In this document: positions 17,667-25,062 of the stretch, in pieces
Numbering within the stretch: position 1 is the first letter of the stretch
Layout of the letters: each line of letters opens with the position of its first letter
Assembly (NCBI GenBank): GCA_964354375.1
Contig: CAYGZQ010000033.1
Location: 1 to 41,791 of the forward strand
Origin: CAYGZQ01 sp964354375 [NCBI: uncultured Planctomycetota bacterium]
Lineage (GTDB): Bacteria > JAJVIF01 > JAPKYR01
Reading direction: 5' to 3'
Length of the DNA: 41,791 bases
Translations under genes and position numbers: made by a program
The notes under the pieces: model-generated
Told to the model about the DNA's origin: nothing
What the model saw: only the letters and a program-made list of their open reading frames with translations
Databases searched by the model: none

Positions 17667-17703
17667 CAGGGTAAACAGACCCCCTTCATGCAGCGCAGGT
17701 TGG

Positions 17704-18114
17704 CTAGCGGATCCTGAAGGGCTCCTCGGAACCGGCCTTCATCGTTTCCGCGAGCGCCTCGACAAGCTTGTGGGTGGCTTCCACGATACGTCCCGCGCGT
17801 GCGGTATCGATAGCCTCCGCCTCCGGAGTGCCTTCGCTCTCCCAGTACTTCTGGATCTTGGCCAGATAACCTTCGTACTCGGGCGAGATGAGACGCTTGT
17901 CGATGAACTCGCGGCGATAGGTCGATACGACCGTGCGATGGCTGGCGACCTCGAATCCCCTCTTCATCAGCGCCGCTTTCGCCGCCATGAACATGACGTT
18001 GTAAGCGTCGGGGATCATGTGGTCAATCTCCCCCCGCTCGACACGGTTCATCATGTCCCGGACCTTGATCCTGGCTCTCCGCATCAGGCTGTCCGCTTCC
18101 GCTCCGTTGGTCAT
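17704..18114 (-). CDS. HEPN-domain protein
   Basis: This 136-aa helical protein matches the COG1895-type HEPN fold. It has the helix DAYNVMFMAAKAALMKRG followed by the RX4-6H motif as R52-GFEVAS-H59, the usual catalytic pair of HEPN ribonucleases, then TVVSTYRREFIDK. HEPN proteins often act as toxins paired with an MNT nucleotidyltransferase antitoxin, but no such partner is adjacent. A clear GGAGG site precedes the ATG. It lies 97 nt after recJ and ends in a strong terminator, so it is probably the last gene of the SRPBCC-hydrolase-recJ-HEPN unit. Its RNA target is unknown; a housekeeping role is possible. Confidence 0.82.
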   Translation of the reverse strand: MTNGAEADSLMRRARIKVRDMMNRVERGEIDHMIPDAYNVMFMAAKAALMKRGFEVASHRTVVSTYRREFIDKRLISPEYEGYLAKIQKYWESEGTPEAEAIDTARAGRIVEATHKLVEALAETMKAGSEEPFRIR

Positions 18115-18211
18115 TTCAGGCCTCCTCTACCGATTCTCGTCCAGCCTCAATACCTGTCCATCTAATATTGTAACACACAACTAAGTCTCCTAGAATACCC
18201 CTGGGTTTTGT

Positions 18212-19960
18212 TTAATCAACCTGAATGTCCTTGAGCTCGAACTCGACCGCGGAATTCCCCTGCCACGTGTTGATTGTGAAATGCCCGGCGGCGCGAGCGG
18301 ATTTTCCGGTTGCGTCCAGCTGCATAACGGATGAGGCGAGTGAGAATCCGATACCCTTGGTCACTTTGCCGTCTTTGCCCTGCAGAGCGAATTGGACATG
18401 CTCGAGGTCGCGTCCGACGGCACGGGTCTGCTCGATTACGACCGGTCCCCAGACAAATGCGGGCTGGGGATTGCCCCGTCCCCAGGGGCGGGTGCGATCC
18501 AGCTCGATGACCTCCCCGGCGGAAACGGGAGGGTTCGCGATCTCGAAATCGAGGGTCAGCTCGGTCGGTTTCGAAGTCCAGGGGATGCCCCGGCAGGCAT
18601 GCATGAAGTCATCGAGCCGCTCCGGACGGACGGTGACGCCGAGGGCGGACGGGTGGCCTCCCAGAGAGTGGGCGGGTTCCCGCGCCGGCTCCATCAGTTC
18701 GATAAGGTCCTCCGACCCCCTCGTGCGCATGCTTCCCCGGTACAAAGGGCCGCCGGTATCCCCGGACGGCGCCAGGATGCAGGTGGGCCTTCCGGTCTGC
18801 TCGGCGATGCGCGAGGCCGCGAGTCCGGCAAGTCCGGGCGTGCAGTTCTCATCCACCAGCACGAGCACTCCTTCATCCTTCGCCCACGCCACCTCGGGGA
18901 GGCTCATCAGGCGCGAGCAGATTTCGCTCTGGATTCGCTTTCGCTCTCGATTCAGGCGATCGAGAGTGCGGAAATGCCTCCAGGCGGTATCGGGGTCTTT
19001 CGCGAGGAGGAGCTTGGCGGCCGGGAAGGGATCACCCATCCGCCCGGCGGCGTTCATACACGGGGCCATGCCGAACGCGATATCGCGCTCGGAAAGCGGA
19101 CCGGTGTCGCCCGACCTGCGTGAACCTTCAAAAAGCACCCTGAGCCCCGGGAATTCGGTGGACGGAATCATTGGAAGGCCGAGGGCGACAAGGGCCCGAT
19201 TCTCGCCCGTCAGCGGGCACACGTCGGCGACCGTCGCGAGAGCGATCAGCGGGAGGAACCTGTCACGGGCCTCATCGGCGTCGCGACCGAGCGCCTCCAG
19301 AATCGCCAGGCAGAGTTTGAAGCTGACCGTCGCGCCGGCGATTTTCCCCCCCGGGTGATCCGCGTGCAGATCGGGATGGACGAGGATCGCCCCTTCCGGA
19401 AGCACTTGCGGAAGGGGGTGATGGTCGGTGACGATGACCTCGATTCCCGCATCGGTCGCGGCCCGCACGGAGTCCGGCGACGATATTCCACAGTCGACCG
19501 ACACGATCAGCCTTATGGACGACTCCTTGGCTTTCTCGATGGACTGCAGCGCAAGCCCGAAACCGTGAACGTCCCGTCTCGGCAGAAAAATCCTCGACGG
19601 GCAGTCGAGCTCCTTCAAAGTGAGGTGGAGGATCACCGCGCCGACAATGCCGTCGACATCGTAATCGCCGTGAACGAGCACCGGCTCTCCGTTGCGTATC
19701 GCCATCAGGAGGCGGTCGCGAGCTTCCTCCAGTCCGGGGATTTCACCGGGCGGCCGGATTTGGTCGAGACCGGGATTCAGATAGCTGCGTGCACTCGCCC
19801 CGGAGTCGAGGCCGCGCGCGAGGAGAACCCTTGCGAGCAGCGGCGAGCATCCGATGTCTTCGGAGAGCGCCTGCATGCGCCGCGCAGCATCGCTCGGATC
19901 GGTCTCGCGAAGGATCCAAAGGTGTTTCGGGAGAGTGTGGCTCCTTGAGGTCCTGAGCAT
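18212..19960 (-). CDS. recJ: Single-stranded-DNA-specific exonuclease RecJ
   Basis: This 582-aa protein is a DHH-superfamily 5'-3' exonuclease acting on single-stranded DNA in recombination and mismatch repair. Visible motifs are DYDVDGIVGA, SVDCGISSPD, VTDHHPLP (the DHH), and the DHHA1 part with SLGGHPSALGVTV. A C-terminal OB-like domain (ELTLDFEIANPPVSAGEVIELDRTRPWGRGNP covers the transition) is typical. Length is normal for RecJ. It begins 39 nt downstream of the alpha/beta hydrolase gene and is probably co-transcribed with it. Confidence 0.95.
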   Translation of the reverse strand: MLRTSRSHTLPKHLWILRETDPSDAARRMQALSEDIGCSPLLARVLLARGLDSGASARSYLNPGLDQIRPPGEIPGLEEARDRLLMAIRNGEPVLVHGDYDVDGIVGAVILHLTLKELDCPSRIFLPRRDVHGFGLALQSIEKAKESSIRLIVSVDCGISSPDSVRAATDAGIEVIVTDHHPLPQVLPEGAILVHPDLHADHPGGKIAGATVSFKLCLAILEALGRDADEARDRFLPLIALATVADVCPLTGENRALVALGLPMIPSTEFPGLRVLFEGSRRSGDTGPLSERDIAFGMAPCMNAAGRMGDPFPAAKLLLAKDPDTAWRHFRTLDRLNRERKRIQSEICSRLMSLPEVAWAKDEGVLVLVDENCTPGLAGLAASRIAEQTGRPTCILAPSGDTGGPLYRGSMRTRGSEDLIELMEPAREPAHSLGGHPSALGVTVRPERLDDFMHACRGIPWTSKPTELTLDFEIANPPVSAGEVIELDRTRPWGRGNPQPAFVWGPVVIEQTRAVGRDLEHVQFALQGKDGKVTKGIGFSLASSVMQLDATGKSARAAGHFTINTWQGNSAVEFELKDIQVD

Positions 19961-19999
19961 GGGCTTGGGGTCAATTGTACAGGTCGGTTCGAAATTTAT

Positions 20000-20953
20000 C
20001 TATCGGTCCGTAGAATCGAGGTGCGCGTGGAAGAAGGCGACGAGACGTGAGAGGAATTCATCGGAGTTGTGATACCCGCAATGTCCCTTGCCCTGGACAA
20101 CCCAGGTCGTTACGTCCACTCCGCCCTTGCCCGCTGCATCGGCCAATTCGTCGAGGCTTGCGGGATCGATGCGACTGTCGCGTTCCCCGTGGATGAGAAA
20201 GAGGGGGCACTTGATATCGGAGACGACTTCGACAGGGTCGGGCGAGTCCGCCCATTTCCCGATGACGAAGCCGGACAGGGAGAGAAAGATCCTGACCACC
20301 GACGGCTGCAGCCGGTATGAGGTCTTGATGGGGGACTTGTCCATGTTCAGATCGTGATAGGCCTGTCTTTCGAACTCTGCGTAGGACGAATCGGCGACGG
20401 CGCAGGCCAGGAGGGGGTCCTGCGAGGCTGCGTAGATGCAGGTGGCGCTGCCCATCGATGCGCCGTACAGCCCGATAAGGTTCGGATCCACCTCGGGCTG
20501 TTCCCTGAGCCACTGAACTGCCGCGAGAGCATCGACGGCCTCGGCGGGTCCGAAGGTGGTCAAATCCGTCGGGCTCTCACCATGTCCGCGCTGGTCGATC
20601 AGGAGCACGCCCCAGCCCTCTTTGCGAAGTCTCTTCGCGATGGGCGCGAGCTGGGCGCGTGTCCCGCAGAGCCCGTGCAGGAGTACTATTGCGCCGCGGG
20701 AGCGTGTCGGGTCGCCCGCATGGTACCAGCCCGGCGTTCGATAGCCCTCGCTGTTGAGGATGCTGACGGAGATTGTGCCGGGACCGAGCGCGTCGCGGGG
20801 CGTCACGAGAATGCGTCGCGCGGACGGGGGAACCGTGTAGGACCGCCTCGTGAGTCGAATGCCGACGGATAGAACAAAAGCGGTCGCCGCGACGAGGACG
20901 ATCAGCGCGATCCCGATTCCAATTTTCAGTTTTCTGGATTTTACTACAGGCAT
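20000..20953 (-). CDS. Membrane-anchored alpha/beta hydrolase
   Basis: This 317-aa protein has one N-terminal transmembrane segment (about residues 9-31) and then an alpha/beta-hydrolase fold. It shows the oxyanion region VLLHGLCGTRAQL, the motif DQRGHGESP, the nucleophile elbow GASMGS (Ser), the acid in HGERDSRIDP, and the final histidine in GKGHCGYHN. The whole catalytic triad is therefore present. It most resembles the YfhR/BAAT-type serine hydrolases (COG1073). The catalytic domain probably lies outside the cytoplasmic membrane or on its surface. Substrate unknown. It is between the SRPBCC gene (42 nt away) and recJ (39 nt). Confidence 0.85.
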   Translation of the reverse strand: MPVVKSRKLKIGIGIALIVLVAATAFVLSVGIRLTRRSYTVPPSARRILVTPRDALGPGTISVSILNSEGYRTPGWYHAGDPTRSRGAIVLLHGLCGTRAQLAPIAKRLRKEGWGVLLIDQRGHGESPTDLTTFGPAEAVDALAAVQWLREQPEVDPNLIGLYGASMGSATCIYAASQDPLLACAVADSSYAEFERQAYHDLNMDKSPIKTSYRLQPSVVRIFLSLSGFVIGKWADSPDPVEVVSDIKCPLFLIHGERDSRIDPASLDELADAAGKGGVDVTTWVVQGKGHCGYHNSDEFLSRLVAFFHAHLDSTDR

Positions 20954-20995
20954 AGATTAAATTATCGTTTCATTCAGAATATCCGGGCGCCTCGG

Positions 20996-21403
20996 TCAGG
21001 ACCTGTCGAACTGCCGCTTGAGTCGCGCAAGAAGCTTCGGGGCGAGGTGCCTTATGTTGATGTTGCTCGCGGGACCTCCGCCGATTCCTTCAATGTTCAC
21101 CTCGACCCTGGTGCGGTCGCCCTCCTCCATGATGCGCCACTCTGCGGCGAGCTCGCCGCTCGCGGTCTGCATCCGCGTCACCAGCCCGGCACCGGGGCGT
21201 GTGAGATGCAGCTCCACTATGCACGGGATGGCGTTCCGTCCCAATCGATAGACCCCGTTGACCCGGCTCACCCCGTTCTCCAGCTTGTCGAGGTCCGACA
21301 CCGTGATGTTGTCCCAGAGAGCCATCTGGCGCTTGAGGTCGGCAAGGGCCGAGTAGACGGTCGGCAGGTCGCGATCGATCAGTATGGTCGCCTGCGAGAA
21401 CAT
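20996..21403 (-). CDS. SRPBCC (START-like) family protein
   Basis: This encodes 135 aa starting MFSQATILIDRDLPTVYSALADLKR, the usual first strand and helix of the SRPBCC/polyketide-cyclase-like fold. Later strands (LHLTRPGAGLVTRMQ, EWRIMEEGDRTRVEVNIEG) and a C-terminal helix complete it. These proteins bind hydrophobic ligands in a deep pocket; no specific ligand can be assigned. The frame extends upstream to 21469, but the ATG at 21403 fits both the fold and the promoter, which predicts a leaderless transcript. It is the first gene of a leftward unit with the hydrolase, recJ and HEPN genes. Confidence 0.72.
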   Translation of the reverse strand: MFSQATILIDRDLPTVYSALADLKRQMALWDNITVSDLDKLENGVSRVNGVYRLGRNAIPCIVELHLTRPGAGLVTRMQTASGELAAEWRIMEEGDRTRVEVNIEGIGGGPASNINIRHLAPKLLARLKRQFDRS

Positions 21404-21411
21404 CGGCCCAA

Positions 21412-21439
21412 AGTATAATGCATCCGGCGGACCGTGCAA
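21412..21439 (-). promoter_or_regulatory. Sigma-70-type promoter, leaderless SRPBCC gene
   Basis: On the minus strand, TTGCAC (21434-21439) and TATACT (21412-21417) are separated by 16 bp. The -10 ends 8 nt before the ATG at 21403, so transcription should begin at or beside the start codon. Confidence 0.65.
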
Positions 21440-21522
21440 GAATCCAGCGGGTAGGGAAGATAAAAACAAGTGGTAAGTAAGTGATTACCGAATAGACACA
21501 AGCGAAAAGTGAAGATACGGGC

Positions 21523-21550
21523 TTGACAAAATCCGGGGGGGGGGTAAAAT
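21523..21550 (+). promoter_or_regulatory. Promoter with a G10 tract in its spacer
   Basis: A perfect -35 TTGACA (21523-21528) and TAAAAT (21545-21550, 5 of 6 consensus) are separated by 16 bp. The last ten bases of the spacer (21535-21544) are all G. Gain or loss of a G would change the spacing to 17 or 15 bp and so promoter strength. This is the arrangement of known phase-variable promoters such as that of Neisseria porA. Confidence 0.8.
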
Positions 21551-21581
21551 ATTCTCAGAACCGTCAAAGCGGAGGGGAGCC

Positions 21582-22544
21582 ATGAAAAGAAATTGGAGTG
21601 AGGTCTCGATTTTGCGAGCGATACTGGTCGCGATCATTTTGATGTTCATCATTAGTTCATCCAATGACGGTCCGAGTGGACCTGCAAGAGCGAACCAGCC
21701 GGATGAGAGGCTCGTCGGCGGCAACAACATTGCGCTGCTCAACAGGGCAGTGCTTCTCAACATGGCCTGCGCGTGCTGGTCGTTCGGCCATGACGGCGAT
21801 TTCAGCGGAATGGATCTTCCGAAAGTGAGCGAAGCCGGGTATCTCCCGTACTGGGTGATCGACCCGCTCACGGAGAAGCCGATCGAAATCCTGCGAGAGA
21901 AAAACCCGTCGGGAACCCAGGTGACCTTGAGCCCCGTCGGAGATGGGAGCTGGGATTACACCCTTGTGTCGCCTCCGATGGTTGATGACCCGGACGCGGC
22001 TGCGGAGACGCTTGCCGGCTCCGAATTCATGTACTCATGGCAGGATTTCGTGAGCGACGCGGCTGCGAATCCCGAGACCGCCGATCTCATCCCCGGCACC
22101 GAGTGGGACATCATCAGGTGGGGCCTGATGCAATCTCTCCCGATACTCATGGACGCCTATCTCATGGAGCACAACGCGATGCCCGGCAGCATCTCCGATC
22201 TGCTTGACGGCCGATTCATCATCGATGAGGACTTCCTCATTTGCGCCAAGGAGCTATTCCTGAATGGGGATGTCGCGAATTTCGAAATCGGCGTCATTCC
22301 CTCTTACAACACTCTCTACTTCGAGTACGCGACTGCCGGTGGCGAGAACAAGACTGTCGGCACGGTGTACGAAATCGGTCCGGACGGATATGACATCACC
22401 GACCAGGGAAGGTCCAAAATGGTGGGCACACTTCGTGACGGGGAGCGCATCGTGCTGCTCTCGGACGAGATGATCGTCGACTGGGAAAATTCCATCCCCG
22501 ACGAATGCAGAGCGCCGCTGTCGCAGTTCTATACCGCAGACTAG
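21582..22544 (+). CDS. Membrane-anchored extracytoplasmic protein, unknown function
   Basis: This 320-aa protein starts with GGAGGGG well placed before the ATG. Residues 10-26 form one hydrophobic helix after a short basic N-terminus, so the rest is probably outside the cytoplasm, anchored by an uncleaved signal. The remainder is acidic, with a mid-region (LPILMDAYLMEHNAMPGSISD is visible near 190-210) that vaguely resembles the post-helix part of pilin-like proteins ('residues before YP/MP'), but no prepilin cleavage site is present. It is a single-gene unit with its own promoter (with a G10 spacer) and terminator. I do not recognise the family. Confidence 0.7.
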   Translation: MKRNWSEVSILRAILVAIILMFIISSSNDGPSGPARANQPDERLVGGNNIALLNRAVLLNMACACWSFGHDGDFSGMDLPKVSEAGYLPYWVIDPLTEKPIEILREKNPSGTQVTLSPVGDGSWDYTLVSPPMVDDPDAAAETLAGSEFMYSWQDFVSDAAANPETADLIPGTEWDIIRWGLMQSLPILMDAYLMEHNAMPGSISDLLDGRFIIDEDFLICAKELFLNGDVANFEIGVIPSYNTLYFEYATAGGENKTVGTVYEIGPDGYDITDQGRSKMVGTLRDGERIVLLSDEMIVDWENSIPDECRAPLSQFYTAD

Positions 22545-22574
22545 TTGCAGCGTAATTGAACCGATCTCGAGAAG

Positions 22575-22594
22575 GCCCCGCAATCGGGGCTTTT
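22575..22594 (+). terminator. Intrinsic terminator after the 21582 gene
   Basis: A 6-bp stem (GCCCCG with CGGGGC), loop CAAT, and four Ts, 31 nt after the stop codon. Flanking A and T bases can extend the stem. Confidence 0.85.
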
Positions 22595-22692
22595 CCTATA
22601 CCTGACCGTTTGGGCCAGAGTATGCGTTCGGAAGAGCACCGCATTCTCGCAGAGAGTGGGAGAATGAGGTGCAGTTGCGCGAGAAGGCTGAC

Positions 22693-22738
22693 TTTCGAAA
22701 ATAGATAGTCAGTGGAAATATACTTGCGATTTTCGAAA
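22693..22738. promoter_or_regulatory. Paired TTTCGAAA operators of the XRE regulator
   Basis: TTTCGAAAAT at 22693-22702 is inverted exactly as ATTTTCGAAA at 22729-22738; extended, 12 of 14 bases match. Each contains the self-palindrome TTTCGAAA. The second copy lies between the -35 and -10 of the promoter and the first just upstream, the usual arrangement for autorepression by the helix-turn-helix protein encoded immediately downstream. Binding itself is an inference. Confidence 0.65.
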
Positions 22739-22752
22739 CTATGTGATATAAT
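22724..22752 (+). promoter_or_regulatory. Sigma-70-type promoter of the XRE-PIN operon, leaderless
   Basis: TTGCGA (22724-22729) and a perfect TATAAT (22747-22752) are 17 bp apart. The -10 ends 7 nt before the ATG at 22760, and there is no Shine-Dalgarno, so a leaderless mRNA is predicted. Confidence 0.8.
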
Positions 22753-22759
22753 AATCGGT

Positions 22760-23947
22760 ATGGAAATCAAACAAGCGGTGGCGATGGGCGGGCGAATCCG
22801 GCGTTTCAGGGAAGCGCGCGGCCTGCGCCAGGAAGATCTGGCGAAGCAACTCGGCGTTTTGCCTCCGACTATGAGCAAGATCGAGAGCGGCGAACGTCAG
22901 ATCAAGGCTGCGGAAATCCCGACCCTGTATCGAGTTCTCGGCTGTACTGTGCATGAGCTCTTCGGCGAGGAAGAGTCCCCGAGCATCAGCGGAAGCAGTG
23001 TCCACTTGCGCAGCACGGAGGGCATATCCCCTTCGGACATGGCGGAGCTCCAGCGGATTCTGGATCGACTGGGAAGACAAACAAAGAACCTCCTTTCTCT
23101 TGAGGCCCTTCTCTCAGTGATACCTAAGAGACGTTTTCCAAGGAGCTTCGATCCGCCTGCGGGAAGGCATGAGGAGCGCAACGTGGAGGCAGGGGAGAGA
23201 GCTTGGCTCCTCAGGACCCAGTTGAATCTCGGCGACGGCGCAATCCCTCTCTTTGAGCATGTTCTTGAGGATCACTCTGTAATAATGACACGGTTGCGTT
23301 TACCTCTGGCGTTCTCAGGCCTGTGCGTTCTGTACGGTGAGAGGCCTGTGATTGTCTTGAACGCAGACGAGCCAAGGCATCGACAGAGTTTCTCTCTTGC
23401 ACACGAGCTGTGTCATGCAATGCTGGACGATCTCAGAAGCGCGATTGTCACGAGAAGGCAGGACCTTGACGCGTGGTCTGCGAGCCATCCTAACAAGAAG
23501 GAGCATAGAGCGAATCTCTTCGCCGGGAAATTCCTTATGCCGCTTGGTGCCGCCAAATCGTTCGCTGCACAGAACGCATTTGACCTTCATTCGCCCAGCG
23601 CGGGTGACATCATGCGATTGGCGTACCATTTCGGAATGAGCGGGGCAGCCGTTCTCAACACGCTGCGCAACTATTATTTCATTAAGCCGGCAAAACAAGG
23701 GGAGTTGGAGCCGTCAGTCGGGCCATTACCTCAGGATGCTATCCCCAAACCTCACCCTCTTGACGAATGGTGCGAGGAAACCGCCACCGAGATCGAGTCC
23801 ATTCCACGCCTTGTTAAGCTGGCCTTCAGGGCGGCTTTCGACAAACGCATCAATGAGAGCGCGTTGGTCGAGCTTCTGGATATAGAACGGACCCGTGCAG
23901 TGGCACTCTTGCGTGAATATAAGAATCAGTTTATAATAAATCTGTGA
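22760..23947 (+). CDS. XRE-family regulator with ImmA/IrrE (M78) metallopeptidase domain
   Basis: This encodes 395 aa. Residues ~8-65 are an XRE-type helix-turn-helix (GGRIRRFREARGLRQEDLAK, GVLPPTMSKIESGER). The middle contains the zinc-peptidase motif HELCH (within FSLAHELCHAML) of the ImmA/IrrE family (COG2856). The C-terminal ~100 residues are helical. ATG 22760 is chosen over an upstream ATG (22712) because the promoter ends just before it. The stop overlaps the PIN gene by 4 nt (GTGA), implying translational coupling. XRE-COG2856 proteins act as antitoxin-like, protease-type regulators, here with a PIN-domain partner. It may repress its own promoter through the TTTCGAAA sites. Confidence 0.9.
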   Translation: MEIKQAVAMGGRIRRFREARGLRQEDLAKQLGVLPPTMSKIESGERQIKAAEIPTLYRVLGCTVHELFGEEESPSISGSSVHLRSTEGISPSDMAELQRILDRLGRQTKNLLSLEALLSVIPKRRFPRSFDPPAGRHEERNVEAGERAWLLRTQLNLGDGAIPLFEHVLEDHSVIMTRLRLPLAFSGLCVLYGERPVIVLNADEPRHRQSFSLAHELCHAMLDDLRSAIVTRRQDLDAWSASHPNKKEHRANLFAGKFLMPLGAAKSFAAQNAFDLHSPSAGDIMRLAYHFGMSGAAVLNTLRNYYFIKPAKQGELEPSVGPLPQDAIPKPHPLDEWCEETATEIESIPRLVKLAFRAAFDKRINESALVELLDIERTRAVALLREYKNQFIINL

Positions 23948-24441
23948 ATGTTGCGTATTTCATCGATGCCAGCGTTCTGTTCGACTTCATTGAGGTAGGC
24001 AGGCTCGATCTCCTGAAACGCTTGTACGATGTCGTCTGGGTCACAGACCGCGTTGATGCACAGGTCGTCGGAAATAGAGAGAAATACGAAGTCTACAGAG
24101 ATGTATTTCGCTTGATCTACCCTGAGCCGGAATGGGAAGCGGAGCTTGTTCGCATGAAGCGCAAGTACGGCCCGGGAGTCGGTGATGTCGACCGCGGGGC
24201 CGCGATCGCTGCCAAATACTCCAAGGCGGTGTTGCTCACTCGGGACAAAATGCTAATTGCGGAGGCGAAGGAGTTGTTGGGCATGCCGGATGACGCGTTT
24301 GTTGGCACGGTCACTATCCTTCGCCGTTGCGTCGAGAAAGAGTTAATCAACAAAGCACAGGCGATCAGGCTGTGCCACGACATATCTGAAAAGCGGTGTC
24401 AAATAGAGGACCTTGACTGCAGTGAGCTGGAGCGACTGTGA
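23944..24441 (+). CDS. PIN-domain protein, putative toxin RNase
   Basis: This 165-aa protein starts at a GTG that overlaps the end of the XRE-M78 gene. It has the PIN-like first strand YFIDASVLFDFIEVG with acidic D8, followed by LDLLKRLYDVVWVTDRV, the central acidic segment GVGDVDRGAAIAA, and a late strand AVLLTRDKMLIAEA with another Asp. This order resembles the DUF3368/PIN-like group. PIN toxins cleave RNA with a Mg2+-binding cluster of acidic residues. With the upstream regulator it forms a compact two-gene toxin-antitoxin-like operon. Activity is inferred, not shown. Confidence 0.78.
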   Translation: MNVAYFIDASVLFDFIEVGRLDLLKRLYDVVWVTDRVDAQVVGNREKYEVYRDVFRLIYPEPEWEAELVRMKRKYGPGVGDVDRGAAIAAKYSKAVLLTRDKMLIAEAKELLGMPDDAFVGTVTILRRCVEKELINKAQAIRLCHDISEKRCQIEDLDCSELERL

Positions 24442-24476
24442 GCCGTGTAGTGCGTGAAAGAGCTGATTCGGTGCTG

Positions 24477-24902
24477 CTAGTCCTTCGTCGATATCTGCAG
24501 ATCCACCTGTTCGAAGCGGCCGGGACGGACCTGCACTATCGTCTCCTCCCCGATGGGAGCCGCTCTCGCGTTGAGAACGATGAGCTTGTATGTGCCGGGC
24601 TTAAGATCCTTGATCGTAAAATGTCCGGTCTGGTTGCAGCGTTCCTGACTGGCAAGGTTTCCTTCGCTGTCAAAGACCTGAACGGTCAGGTACGCCTGCG
24701 GATTTCCGTCAACATATACCGTGCCGCCTATCGAGCCCACGAAATTGGCCGGGTCCGCGGCTGAGAAGAACGCCGGGTCGGTCGTGTCCTTCTTGTCGTC
24801 CCTCCTCGCGTTGTCCTCGGGAGGGCAACCGACGAGGATTGCAGCGAAAGCTACGAGCGCGACGGCAAGAGTCAGTCGAGGAATCAAGCCGGTCGGTTTC
24901 AT
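24477..24902 (-). CDS. Small lipoprotein with carboxypeptidase-regulatory-like domain
   Basis: This encodes 141 aa from the ATG at 24902, which follows AAGGGTGA; the frame extends three codons further. A lipoprotein signal ends in a canonical lipobox LVGC (C26). After a charged linker, residues ~58-138 form one Ig-like/CarboxypepD_reg module (GSIGGTVYVDGNPQAYLTVQV, GHFTIKDLKPGTYKLIVL). Such domains often mediate binding or stabilise surface proteins. It converges on the PIN gene with 35 nt between the two ends. Confidence 0.78.
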   Translation of the reverse strand: MKPTGLIPRLTLAVALVAFAAILVGCPPEDNARRDDKKDTTDPAFFSAADPANFVGSIGGTVYVDGNPQAYLTVQVFDSEGNLASQERCNQTGHFTIKDLKPGTYKLIVLNARAAPIGEETIVQVRPGRFEQVDLQISTKD

Positions 24903-24952
24903 GAGTGTCACCCTTGATGATTATATCATGCAGCAAGTGTCGGCTTGAAAAG

Positions 24953-24992
24953 ACCAACCACCAAGACACAAAGGGCACCAAGGACACCAGGA
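24953..24992. repeat. ACCAAGACAC-type dispersed intergenic repeat
   Basis: The stretch holds imperfect tandem units such as CCACCAAGACACAAAG and GCACCAAGGACACCAG. I recall similar ACCAAGACACAAAG sequences scattered through intergenic regions of many environmental bacterial genomes. Here it lies between the small lipoprotein and the GNAT gene. Origin and role are unknown. Confidence 0.4.
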
Positions 24993-25048
24993 AGAGAGTC
25001 TGATTGAAGTCATTCGATCATTTCGGATGCGGGGACGGAAAGATGCTG

Positions 25049-25054
25049 TAGAAT
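25049..25054 (+). promoter_or_regulatory. -10 element (TAGAAT) close to the GNAT start
   Basis: TAGAAT ends 8 nt before the ATG at 25063, suggesting a leaderless or nearly leaderless transcript. A short AGGA also precedes the ATG. The -35 is unclear. Confidence 0.35.
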
Positions 25055-25062
25055 ACGCAGGA

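Noticed and set aside
24438-24764. A 108-codon plus-strand frame overlapping the PIN gene stop by 4 nt, as if a third operon gene
   Set aside because: It lies opposite the small lipoprotein, which has a lipobox, a ribosome binding site and a recognisable fold; the frame has no recognisable protein.
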